Position numbers and translations under genes: made by a program. The notes beneath the pieces were generated by a model, which worked only from the letters and a program-made list of their open reading frames with translations, was not told where the DNA came from and did no database searches. Positions 42,895 through 50,795 of a DNA stretch of 64,000 bases are shown here, in pieces. The number at the start of each line of letters is the position of its first letter. Within the stretch, counting starts at the first letter, position 1. The stretch comes from Maritalea sp049801075 (GTDB taxonomy: Bacteria; Pseudomonadota; Alphaproteobacteria; Rhizobiales; Devosiaceae), in the NCBI RefSeq assembly GCF_049801075.1, contig NZ_JBNAGG010000001.1, positions 1,178,001-1,242,000 on the forward strand. Reading direction: 5' to 3'.

Positions 42895-43278
42895 ATGAAG
42901 CAAATTTGGAAAATCGCTGCCGGACTAGCAGTGACGGCAATGCTTACAATGCCAGCCGCCGCCGCACAATTAATCTGCAAGCCCTTTCAGCAAGCAACCT
43001 GTGACGTACAGAGTCCGTGTGAAGAAACTAAAACTCCGATATATTTGATAGTCGACCAAGAGGCTGGCACATATCAACGTTGTGACACGGATGGCTGTGA
43101 CAAGTACCTAGCAGAATTTAAGGATTCCGGGTCATTTTTCACCAATATTGTATTTGCGCCAGGCACATTGGCCAAATTATTTAATAGGGGGCAATTTTAC
43201 ACTGAGGTAGTTACACTTGGTCTTGAAACCATTGTAAGTCACGGCGCTTGTAACCGTGCTGATGAGTTTGCGGATTGA
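42895..43278 (+). CDS. Small secreted Cys-rich hypothetical protein
   Basis: A 127-residue protein with a clear signal peptide (MKQIWKIAAGLAVTAMLTMPAAAAQ). The mature part has seven Cys, including CDVQSPCEE and CDTDGCD, suggesting disulfide bonds in the periplasm. No family is recognised. The frame extends upstream, but only the ATG at 42895 gives the signal sequence at the N-terminus. Confidence 0.65.
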   Translation: MKQIWKIAAGLAVTAMLTMPAAAAQLICKPFQQATCDVQSPCEETKTPIYLIVDQEAGTYQRCDTDGCDKYLAEFKDSGSFFTNIVFAPGTLAKLFNRGQFYTEVVTLGLETIVSHGACNRADEFAD

Positions 43279-43318
43279 AATGCCGATATTGTGTTCGCAA
43301 GATAGCAGATTTTTTCGA

Positions 43319-43897
43319 CTATGACTTTTGGGTTTGAACATTTTCAAACCAAGGGTATCTGGCGTTTGGCACCACCATTTCAAGGTCATCCTCGAATTCG
43401 GAGAAGAGATCATTAGACCATCGTTGAGTATAGCCCATAGCCGCACAATATGCGGCAATGATAGCATCTCCTTCATGATCTGTATTTTTCTCGGAGACTG
43501 ATTTGTGGTAAGCGGGCCGGATGACGTTCGCATCTTGGGTTTTCAACAATAGTTTTGGATGGCTCTCATAGGCTGGCAACCCCATGCGCTTTGCTACAAT
43601 CGCACCGTTAATTGTCATTGCACTATATAGAGAGTTCTGCGAAATAACCGAGTGCCCGCCGTACTTGCTCCGTAACTCTTCATCACAAGCTCGCCGACCA
43701 CTAAGCGACCAAGCAAGGAGTGTGTCGATACCGAGTGCTCTTGCATTTAAGGAATACTTAGATAGCCATACTATCGCCTCAGAAGCGTCACGCACTAGGG
43801 CTGTGTCCAAAACAGTAGGCGTGATTGAGCCTAATTCAATTGCGGCAACCCCGTTTTTACCGAGACCGCCAGGATCATATCCTAAGAACGTTGCCAT
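43319..43897 (-). CDS. DUF429-like RNase H-fold protein
   Basis: A 192-residue protein with an RNase H-like start (FLGYDPGGLGKNGVAAIEL, first acidic residue), ALGIDTLLAWSLSGRRACDEELR and a C-terminal DHEGDAIIAAYCA helix, as in DUF429 predicted nucleases. The ATG at 43897 is preferred over the one at 43909, because GGGTGA lies in between. Function unknown; such genes are common on islands. Confidence 0.6.
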   Translation of the reverse strand: MATFLGYDPGGLGKNGVAAIELGSITPTVLDTALVRDASEAIVWLSKYSLNARALGIDTLLAWSLSGRRACDEELRSKYGGHSVISQNSLYSAMTINGAIVAKRMGLPAYESHPKLLLKTQDANVIRPAYHKSVSEKNTDHEGDAIIAAYCAAMGYTQRWSNDLFSEFEDDLEMVVPNARYPWFENVQTQKS

Positions 43898-44069
43898 GAT
43901 ATCACCCATTTAAACATTCATTTAGGCACATTAAACGTAAAGCCGTCTGGACAAAAAATTAAAATCGAATTTTTTGTCGAATAAATTTATGGACTTTGAC
44001 ACAGGGATGGCTTTGGTCGCTAATCGAAATGGGTTTATTCAGCGCTAGATCGGCTCACAGCTGTAGTCG

Positions 44070-44080
44070 GCAATGCGGAC
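44070..44080 (+). repeat. Interspersed repeat core GCAATGCGGAC, copy 1
   Basis: The 11-mer GCAATGCGGAC is followed by an AATTCGACC tail and lies near a small dyad (TTCGACCT/AGGTCGAA, 44083-44104), in the gap between the DUF429 gene and the next gene. Two more copies are at 47002 and 48991. Confidence 0.4.
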
Positions 44081-44128
44081 AATTCGACCTACTCGGAGGT
44101 CGAATAACTGAAGGCATGGTCGTTCGTG

Positions 44129-44848
44129 CTACATTGCTGAAGCCATATGGGAACCAAGTTGATTGTAGATCTCATTCGTCACGCCTCGGCTAGTTGGATG
44201 TTGAATGCAGTAGAACTGAACATCTCCCATTCTGACTGTTTTAAAAAGGCCGTTGTCATGCCAATCTTCTTCCTTGCCCACGATGTCATTCCAATAACAA
44301 AGGTACGTCGCGCTGTAAAAAACGACGATTTTTGGTGTCCAATTTATGATTAACTTTTTGAGCCCAGAAATACGGTCCGGACAAACCTTATCCATATAGG
44401 CCTTTCGAGATTGCAAAAAGGGTAGCTCGGACTGATTTATGTATGGCCACTCTGCAATTTTTGTTGAGGGCAAAGGCATTAGCTCCAGCAGGCTTGTGTC
44501 CCCGTTAGGTCGTGCAAGCTGGTAACGTTGATATGTTCTGATTGTTTCATTGGTGACACTTTTATTCGTCGCCCGCAAAGTCGCTCTAATCAGCTTGCCC
44601 CAGGTTTTTTGAATAGGCGGATTGGAAGTGTTGAACCACGGATTGGAGGGTGAGCTATTTGGGGGGCAGATATCAACAACTCGAGGTTGACCTTCCTCAT
44701 TCCATTGTTCTAGCACACGATTAAACTCGTTGCTCTCCAACTCGCCTCCTTCTTCCATTCCAACGAACCAAATAGGCGCTTTGAGATCACCATATCCCCA
44801 GAAATTGGCGATGTAGTCCTTAAGAATATTATCAAGGAGCATTGTCAT
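44129..44848 (-). CDS. Hypothetical protein, possibly uracil-DNA-glycosylase-like
   Basis: A 239-residue soluble protein. The N-terminal APIWFVGMEEGGE recalls the GxxPG-type loop of the UDG superfamily. KIVVFYSATYL in the middle and CIQHPTSRG near the end recall the later UDG strands and His loop. The similarity is by pattern only; no catalytic assignment is safe. It is the single gene of its strand segment, next to the DUF429 gene. Confidence 0.5.
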   Translation of the reverse strand: MTMLLDNILKDYIANFWGYGDLKAPIWFVGMEEGGELESNEFNRVLEQWNEEGQPRVVDICPPNSSPSNPWFNTSNPPIQKTWGKLIRATLRATNKSVTNETIRTYQRYQLARPNGDTSLLELMPLPSTKIAEWPYINQSELPFLQSRKAYMDKVCPDRISGLKKLIINWTPKIVVFYSATYLCYWNDIVGKEEDWHDNGLFKTVRMGDVQFYCIQHPTSRGVTNEIYNQLGSHMASAM

Positions 44849-45240
44849 CCTAAATCCCCTAAATAGTGCACCTATCTTAGAAAAAACTCAGTGCCAAGTT
44901 ACGTTTTGCAAAAATTCTATATTCGACTAAATGCTGTCATGATGTTGCCGACATAAATGTTTCACGAAGGCGCCAATAGACAAGAAAGGCATGCGCGTCA
45001 GAACAAAACCAGCTTTGACACTCTTGCCAAATACTGCACCTAGCATAAATACGGGCCGTGAACGTAGCCTTTTAAACCTGAGAAGCAGATGTCCACAACG
45101 AACACTAATGGTTGTTCTCTGCTTAGTGCAGGTACAGCTGTAAAGGGACTAAGAGCCATTTTACTGCGACTAAATCAGTCAACGCTGGTTGGGCATCGCT
45201 TTGTCACCCGTATCGTGAATACAGCAGAACACTTATCCCA
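44849..45240. other. Gene-free 392-bp interval
   Basis: AT-rich sequence between two leftward genes. No convincing coding frame, RNA gene, long repeat or terminator was found by eye. Confidence 0.5.
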
Positions 45241-46866
45241 CTAGATAATAAGCTGCACAATCCCAGCAACGCTTGCAGCCACCACTCCGTCCTGTATGAT
45301 TTTTTGTTTTGCTTTTGTCGAAAGTGCCTCACCCTTCAACATCGACTTGGCATTAGTCGCAAGTGTTACCATCGCAGCAACCCCCATACTGTCAACAACA
45401 TCTGCGCCTTCCCCTTGTCCAAGCTTTTGTAATGTAGAGGACGTGTTAGATGTAAGGACAACGTTGCTAAACCCAGACGAAGACCAATCCGGCGACAACT
45501 CCGCAACTTCACTGGTTACGCGCACATCGATGTTTTCGTATTTTTCGTTGTGCTCACGTACATAAGACGCGTAATTTGTCGCCTTGAGTTGAACCTCGGA
45601 AACGTCGTCGGTTTCAACATTAACAATACGGACATCGGCGCCGGCATGGTTCGTATCGCCAAAAAGTTCGACAATGTACTCGTCGCCATCTAGGTTTTCT
45701 TGCCGCTGAAACGCGAGCTCATGATAAATACCCTTTACATTGTTTTTGAGCCCTGCAATTTGCTCAACGGATAGCGACTGAACATATTTTGACAGTTCAA
45801 ACACACTAGCATCGGTAAGACTATTGTTTGATCGACGTAGCGCCTGAAGTACTAGCTCTTCATCTTCCGTAAAGGGAGGCAACTTGTCGGCCATCAATTT
45901 CAATATCGTGGCGGATACTACCCCCGTAACCACGGGAACTGTCGTGAAGCTTTTTATTCCAACCGACAACTTTTGGTCGTGGGTCGTTGATAAAGCATCT
46001 AATAATTCAACCAAATCTACCTTGCGATCTTTAAGGCGCCTCAGCGGAATATCCGGCCAGTCCTCAACTTTAGCTATACAGATATCTAATTGTTCGAGAA
46101 GATCATGTTTTAAGTTATGCTGCAGGGATGCAGCGGTCAGCGGGTCTAACACTGCATTTTGATTTGCCCGCTCACGAAAAGCTGTTGCCAACATTAAACA
46201 GGTTTCTACGAACCGTATCTCTTGCGGGTCCAAGGATTTTTTCTTGCGCTTTTTTCCTGTCCATTTTCCGACGAGTCGGCGAGTTCCAAAATATGCGAGC
46301 GCGCCTCCTGCGGCAGATAGGCCCAATACAATCCACCCGCCGGTAACAACGCTTCCTCCAATCCACGCCAATGCCGCACTGTTGAACGCCGCACCCGAAA
46401 GTGAAGAAATGGCCGTTCCCGTACTGGCTGTTCCCAGTATGGATGCGATGGAAAATAAACTTGCTGTCGTACCTGCCGCAGCCAATTTACTCGAAAGCGC
46501 TGTAACGATTCTGGCAGACGTGCCACGCTTTTCAATTAGCAGCGCATCGATAAGGTCTTCCAGAGTAGTCGCACCTTTTTCGAAGAAGTTCTCTGGCGTA
46601 AATCTGGTACGCCTAAGTTCAAACTGTGAGAGTTGTGTAGACGCATTGGTCTTGACTGCTCTACCGCCCTTTAAAAGGAGCTTACCTATCTGACGCCCCA
46701 CCGGCTTGGCGATTGACCAACTGGCTTTTCCAACAACTTTAGCCAAAAATAACGCTGAACGACCGGTCGCGCGTACCGCCCGTGCTGATAGCGGCCGACT
46801 TTTTTGCTTTATCTGATTCAACTTTATGCTTTCCGGGGTGGGGTTATGGTCGGGTACAGTGCACAA
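45241..46866 (-). CDS. Orphan membrane protein with candidate PD-(D/E)xK-like C-domain
   Basis: A 541-residue protein of no recognised family. The basic N-terminus (about 1-100) is followed by a long Gly/Ala/Ser hydrophobic region (about 130-200: LFSIASILGTASTG..., ALAWIGGSVVTGGWIVLGLSAAGGALAYFG), likely two to three membrane helices, then KKRKKK. The C-terminal region has GADVRIVNV...EVQLKAT, spaced like a PD-(D/E)xK nuclease core with Gln in the middle. The end is hydrophobic again. It may be a membrane-tethered nuclease effector. The start is a TTG with no clear ribosome-binding site, so the N-terminus is uncertain. Confidence 0.6.
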   Translation of the reverse strand: MCTVPDHNPTPESIKLNQIKQKSRPLSARAVRATGRSALFLAKVVGKASWSIAKPVGRQIGKLLLKGGRAVKTNASTQLSQFELRRTRFTPENFFEKGATTLEDLIDALLIEKRGTSARIVTALSSKLAAAGTTASLFSIASILGTASTGTAISSLSGAAFNSAALAWIGGSVVTGGWIVLGLSAAGGALAYFGTRRLVGKWTGKKRKKKSLDPQEIRFVETCLMLATAFRERANQNAVLDPLTAASLQHNLKHDLLEQLDICIAKVEDWPDIPLRRLKDRKVDLVELLDALSTTHDQKLSVGIKSFTTVPVVTGVVSATILKLMADKLPPFTEDEELVLQALRRSNNSLTDASVFELSKYVQSLSVEQIAGLKNNVKGIYHELAFQRQENLDGDEYIVELFGDTNHAGADVRIVNVETDDVSEVQLKATNYASYVREHNEKYENIDVRVTSEVAELSPDWSSSGFSNVVLTSNTSSTLQKLGQGEGADVVDSMGVAAMVTLATNAKSMLKGEALSTKAKQKIIQDGVVAASVAGIVQLII

Positions 46867-47001
46867 GATAGCCTATCGCAGTTGGTTATTTTGGCAAGCC
46901 TCTACTTAGCAGCAAACATCGTATTAGGTGTTCGCAGTTGGCCGCATCTATAATGGTTTTAAGCTGCAATGCGAACATTGGAGCCATTTTATTTGAAGTC
47001 C

Positions 47002-47012
47002 GCAATGCGGAC
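47002..47012 (+). repeat. Interspersed repeat core GCAATGCGGAC, copy 2
   Basis: Same 11-mer in the 218-bp gap before the HNH gene; here it forms a small dyad GTCCGC-AAT-GCGGAC with the bases in front. Confidence 0.4.
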
Positions 47013-47084
47013 GAAGCTGACTTTTTCTCGGACGAGATTAACGACCGCTTTTCACAACACACCTGATCCCGTATTGTTTTGTTT

Positions 47085-47738
47085 ATGGCAAACCGTGATG
47101 ATTTTAGAGCGCTCGTTATAAGAACAATTGCGCAACGCGCAGGCTACCGTTGTTCAAATCAGAACTGCTTACGTCCGACAATTGGGCCGGACGGTGGCGA
47201 CGATAGCGCTAGCATTGGTGTCGCCGCGCACATTACTGCCGCTGCTGAGGGCGGGCCGAGGTATGATCCTACTATGACCTCTGAGGAACGAGCCGCTGCT
47301 GAAAATGGTATTTGGCTCTGTCAAACCTGTAGTAGGCTGGTAGACGCGGATGTCATCAGTCATTCAGTTGATCAACTTAGAGAGTGGAAAACTCTAGCAG
47401 AAATGCGGGCTTATCTAGGTATTCGCGGATTTGCAATTGTAGTGTCGCGGAGCTTTCAAAAGCTTGAAAACAAGATGCCAAGCCTTATAGCGGAAATGCG
47501 GGATGATATTAATACTAATCCATTTATCCGAGAATTCGTAATTCTTTCCAAGAAATGGTCTTACAACGGCGACTCAAACAATCCCATCTTCACGTATTTT
47601 TTTGAAGACCACGACCACTTGAAACCGATGCTGAGAGTGATGCAGAATTATGGTGCGATCATTGAAACGACGCACAACAATATTGATCGTTTTGAGTTTA
47701 CGGAAGACTTTGTTGAATATCTTCAGCTACCCGTTTAA
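47085..47738 (+). CDS. HNH endonuclease-domain protein
   Basis: A 217-residue protein. The HNH domain spans about residues 10-110: two zinc knuckles (CSNQNC and CQTCS), with AAHITAAAEGGPRYDP carrying the catalytic His and NGIWLCQTC the Asn. The C-terminal 100 residues (FIREFVILSKKW..., FEDHDHLKPML) are unrecognised and may sense or bind a partner. The ATG at 47085 is used instead of an upstream TTG. It is 52 nt from the following unknown gene and probably forms a two-gene unit with it. Confidence 0.75.
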   Translation: MANRDDFRALVIRTIAQRAGYRCSNQNCLRPTIGPDGGDDSASIGVAAHITAAAEGGPRYDPTMTSEERAAAENGIWLCQTCSRLVDADVISHSVDQLREWKTLAEMRAYLGIRGFAIVVSRSFQKLENKMPSLIAEMRDDINTNPFIREFVILSKKWSYNGDSNNPIFTYFFEDHDHLKPMLRVMQNYGAIIETTHNNIDRFEFTEDFVEYLQLPV

Positions 47739-47790
47739 TTCTATTACTCAGGGCACCCTCTCGAACCGAGTTGTCTGAAATTATGGAGAT

Positions 47791-48888
47791 ATGGTTTTGA
47801 TACCGCAACTATCAGGACTTCCAGGGCCTCCTGCTCGGCAGTCACGTGCGCCAATAGGAGAGGATGAAATTCACGTAGACGGACTTGTAAAACTTAGATT
47901 GGGGCATGCAACGTTTGGTAGCATACTCTTGCCAGAGCTGGTGTTTATCAAAAAATCGAAATGGCATTTCTTTCAACCAAGTTTTTTCAGCCCTCCCGTC
48001 TTGGCTCTTAACGTAAATCCTGAAGTTAGTCTCGCTAGGTTTTCGGTTGACGTTGGAAAACCTAGATCCGAAATACTGACACGTTTGAATATACAGATCC
48101 AATCTGATCAACTAGTTAGAAGATTTGATGATGGCGCGCAAATCTATCGATGTAGAATAAGCGGAAAAAAGGACCTGAGGCGGTTTGTTTCTGGGGTTTG
48201 CAAACCAAGATCGGATGGAGATTTTGACCTTAACTTGCGTCACGTTACCAATCCTAAGGCATTCTCTAGTATTGTCGGCAGTGGAAAACTCCGATCATCT
48301 TCTTGGAATCTGCAAGGGACAAGCGAGCTTGCCAATGCTGCTTACGTCTACCTGACTAGCCTACCTTCGATAAAATCTGAAGAGGATCTCCGTCGAATAG
48401 CTATGTCGTCCAGCGGTTCTATTCAATTTCAAACGACCTCCGATCGGGCTGTCGAAAAGACATTGAATCTGAAAGTCTATCGAGAAAGCACAGCAGGTCG
48501 AACTGCAAGTTTGGTGGTTAATCTGGCTAGTAAATTTCTTTCGCCACCACACATGTTGATACACCGTCCTACAGCGGAGCCAACATACTATGAGGTTGTC
48601 GGTCCTGAAATCTATAGAGTTGGAGTTAAACCGACAAAGGCGCTTGGTTATGCCGGGGGCACGGTGGTGGCAGAGCCAGAGATATTGAAGATCTTTGATA
48701 ACCTTGTGGTAGGTGACGCCTCGACTGTCGAAGGTTTGGCTGCTCCCTACAATGAGGAGGAAACGGAACAGATTGTTCATATTGAAAAGCTCGACGACGG
48801 CTTGGACCTGTTCGAATACTGGCAAAAACATCAAATCACAGATCAGGTCAGTTATCGTCAACCCGAACCACGAACATTCAAACAGTAG
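47791..48888 (+). CDS. Unknown protein paired with the HNH gene
   Basis: A 365-residue soluble protein with no recognised family. The middle segment LRHVTNPKAFSSIVGSGKLRSSSWNLQG...AYVYLTS has the flavour of an ADP-ribosyltransferase or 2'-phosphotransferase fold (His near a start strand, then xxIxxxGxL), but this is a pattern impression only. The N-terminus is Pro-rich. GGAG lies very close to the ATG at 47791. The gene follows the HNH gene in the same direction. Confidence 0.6.
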   Translation: MVLIPQLSGLPGPPARQSRAPIGEDEIHVDGLVKLRLGHATFGSILLPELVFIKKSKWHFFQPSFFSPPVLALNVNPEVSLARFSVDVGKPRSEILTRLNIQIQSDQLVRRFDDGAQIYRCRISGKKDLRRFVSGVCKPRSDGDFDLNLRHVTNPKAFSSIVGSGKLRSSSWNLQGTSELANAAYVYLTSLPSIKSEEDLRRIAMSSSGSIQFQTTSDRAVEKTLNLKVYRESTAGRTASLVVNLASKFLSPPHMLIHRPTAEPTYYEVVGPEIYRVGVKPTKALGYAGGTVVAEPEILKIFDNLVVGDASTVEGLAAPYNEEETEQIVHIEKLDDGLDLFEYWQKHQITDQVSYRQPEPRTFKQ

Positions 48889-49193
48889 TCGATTTCCAGC
48901 AATTAAGAGCATTGTGCTCTCTGAAAAAACCTGAGCTACCGGCAACAGCCCGTAGTTCAAATACCGAAAAAGGGCTCGGAGCGGTCGTCAGCAATGCGGA
49001 CAAAGCGACCGTTGTTTTCACCAATCAACGGCTTACACATCAGCCCTTTTAATACTACTATTTCAGCGGCTAAAACGGCCCAGTTAAAGGTCGGCCGAAT
49101 AGGAAATTTGGTCATTTCGAGATACTGTTCTGATTGACTGTCAAAGACTAATCTCTATATTCTTATCAAATATCTTACTTTACGATTGATCCT
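48889..49193. other. Non-coding 305-bp interval with repeats
   Basis: No gene seen. It holds copy 3 of GCAATGCGGAC (48991-49001, inside a CGGTCG/CGACCG dyad) and the left copy of a 37-nt diverged direct repeat (49081-49117), paired with 49752-49788 across the next gene. Confidence 0.45.
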
Positions 49194-49697
49194 ATGTCGC
49201 ATTTGTCTCCGTCCAATATTCACCCACATCTTTACAGAGCACATTTAGCAATCGGTCGATTTCTGATTGCTTCAGTTCTGTCTCTAACTTTGGCGAATGG
49301 CGCGTTTGCTGTTGATGAACATGTTGATCGGTTTTTCACAGCATGTGTTGGCTCACTTCCTGATTTTTCGAGTTTTGCCGAAACTCTGCCGGAGCATGGT
49401 TATTCGGAGTCTTCTAAAGGCACTTGGACGGGATCAGCTCCTGAATTTCCAATTATGTCGTTGCAGATTGAGCCAAACAGCCGCATTTGTTCTCTGGCAC
49501 TGATGGGTAATCATGCAGACGAGTTCGTGGATGCGGTTCAATCTCGGCTTCTGTCCGAACCGCAGTGGCGGTACCAAAAAAAGGTGCACAACGGTCGCTT
49601 CATTTACTTGGTTCAGACAAATCTAGGACTGACGATTTTGGAAGTTGTTCCACCACTAGGCGCTAGTACATTCCTTCTGTCGCATTCTCGAGACTGA
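49194..49697 (+). CDS. Secreted hypothetical protein
   Basis: A 167-residue protein with an N-terminal signal (hydrophobic core FLIASVLSLTLANGAFA, cleavage before VDEHVD). The mature part has two Cys (FTACVG, SRICSLAL) and ends with predicted strands (LGLTILEVVPP). No family recognised. It stands alone between two copies of a short direct repeat, suggesting separate acquisition. Confidence 0.6.
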   Translation: MSHLSPSNIHPHLYRAHLAIGRFLIASVLSLTLANGAFAVDEHVDRFFTACVGSLPDFSSFAETLPEHGYSESSKGTWTGSAPEFPIMSLQIEPNSRICSLALMGNHADEFVDAVQSRLLSEPQWRYQKKVHNGRFIYLVQTNLGLTILEVVPPLGASTFLLSHSRD

Positions 49698-49834
49698 AGA
49701 GAACAGCATTCGGCATCCAGCATTTACAGAAGCGGGCCTGGATTGGTCGCGCAGTTAAAGGTCTTCAACGGGCTCAAGGCGGTCATTTGTGTGTAAATAA
49801 ATCTGATAGGATGATTGGCGTGAGCGGGAAACTT

Positions 49835-50401
49835 TCACGGTGCGTTTCCTGACTTCGCATCTTCAGCCAGCACCCGATAGACCTGCATTCTTGAACAACC
49901 AAGTTCACGCGCAATGGCACTGGGACCAAGTCCATCGATTTTCATTCGCCAAACCGCTTCACGATCAATACGCCGTTTTCCACCTTTATATCTGCCTTGC
50001 TGCTTGGCACGTTCAATACCCTCCCGTTGTCGCTCTTTGATAAAACGACGCTCCATCTGAGCCACCATGCCAAGAACCGTCATCACGATTTGACCCATTT
50101 CGCCTTTTGTTGACACGTATGGATCAAGCACTGTTACAAACGCGGTCTTTTGTTCACACTCATGAATGATGTTTAAAACGTCTCGGGTGTCGCGACCTAA
50201 TCGATCAAGGCGGGTCACGACCAACTCATCACCTGGACGCAAAAATTCTAAAATGGTGGCAAGCTCAGTGCGATGGTCTCGACTGCCACCAGATACCTTT
50301 TCCGAACGGATTAAGGTACAGCCCTCTTTTTTTAGCCGTTCATGTTGAATTTCCAGATCTTGCTCAAGCGTACTCACTCGGGCATAGCCAAACTTCGCCA
50401 T
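49835..50401 (-). CDS. Serine recombinase (resolvase/invertase family)
   Basis: A 188-residue recombinase. The catalytic domain begins FGYARVSTLEQDLEIQ with the Ser nucleophile in RVST. It has LVVTRLDRLGRDTRDVL and the E-helix QMERRFIKERQREGI. A C-terminal Hin-like helix-turn-helix (LGPSAIARELGCSRMQVYRVL) binds DNA. It is full length, so probably active. A 28-bp dyad upstream is a candidate res subsite. No transposase is seen beside it. Confidence 0.92.
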   Translation of the reverse strand: MAKFGYARVSTLEQDLEIQHERLKKEGCTLIRSEKVSGGSRDHRTELATILEFLRPGDELVVTRLDRLGRDTRDVLNIIHECEQKTAFVTVLDPYVSTKGEMGQIVMTVLGMVAQMERRFIKERQREGIERAKQQGRYKGGKRRIDREAVWRMKIDGLGPSAIARELGCSRMQVYRVLAEDAKSGNAP

Positions 50402-50491
50402 ATGTCACCTCAGGGTTTAGGCTTGAGGCTAGCAAGTCACAAATAGTCGATGTCAACCCAGATGTTACAACTTTGACTGCAACATTGCTGT

Positions 50492-50519
50492 GTCACACTA
50501 AGGTGTACCTTAAAGTGAC
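50492..50519. promoter_or_regulatory. Candidate res subsite of the resolvase
   Basis: A 28-bp dyad with 13-bp arms (GTCACACTAAGGT and ACCTTAAAGTGAC, 11 of 13 matching) around a central GT, 91 bp upstream of the resolvase start. Length and central dinucleotide fit Tn3-type res site I. Related GTCACA/GTTACA half-sites occur between 50402 and 50470. Confidence 0.45.
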
Positions 50520-50795
50520 GTGCTTCAGGTGTATGCACACAGCCTAAGACAATAGAGGGTTTAATGACAGAAAGGGCCGAAAAAAGCAGCGGAATCTGTT
50601 CTGGTTTACTCGAAGCATTGGATAGCTGCTGTGAGCGCAAGGTAGACATTTGACTTTGGTAGGTTTTCGGCGCTCCCGGCCAATTGCAGACACTCGCGAT
50701 CAGCAAATCCTGCGTCGCAGCAGCCTAATAGCTGACGTTAGGAACAGCGACTGCTTTGCAACGTAACATGTTTCGAGCAAGTGAAGCGGGTTGCG

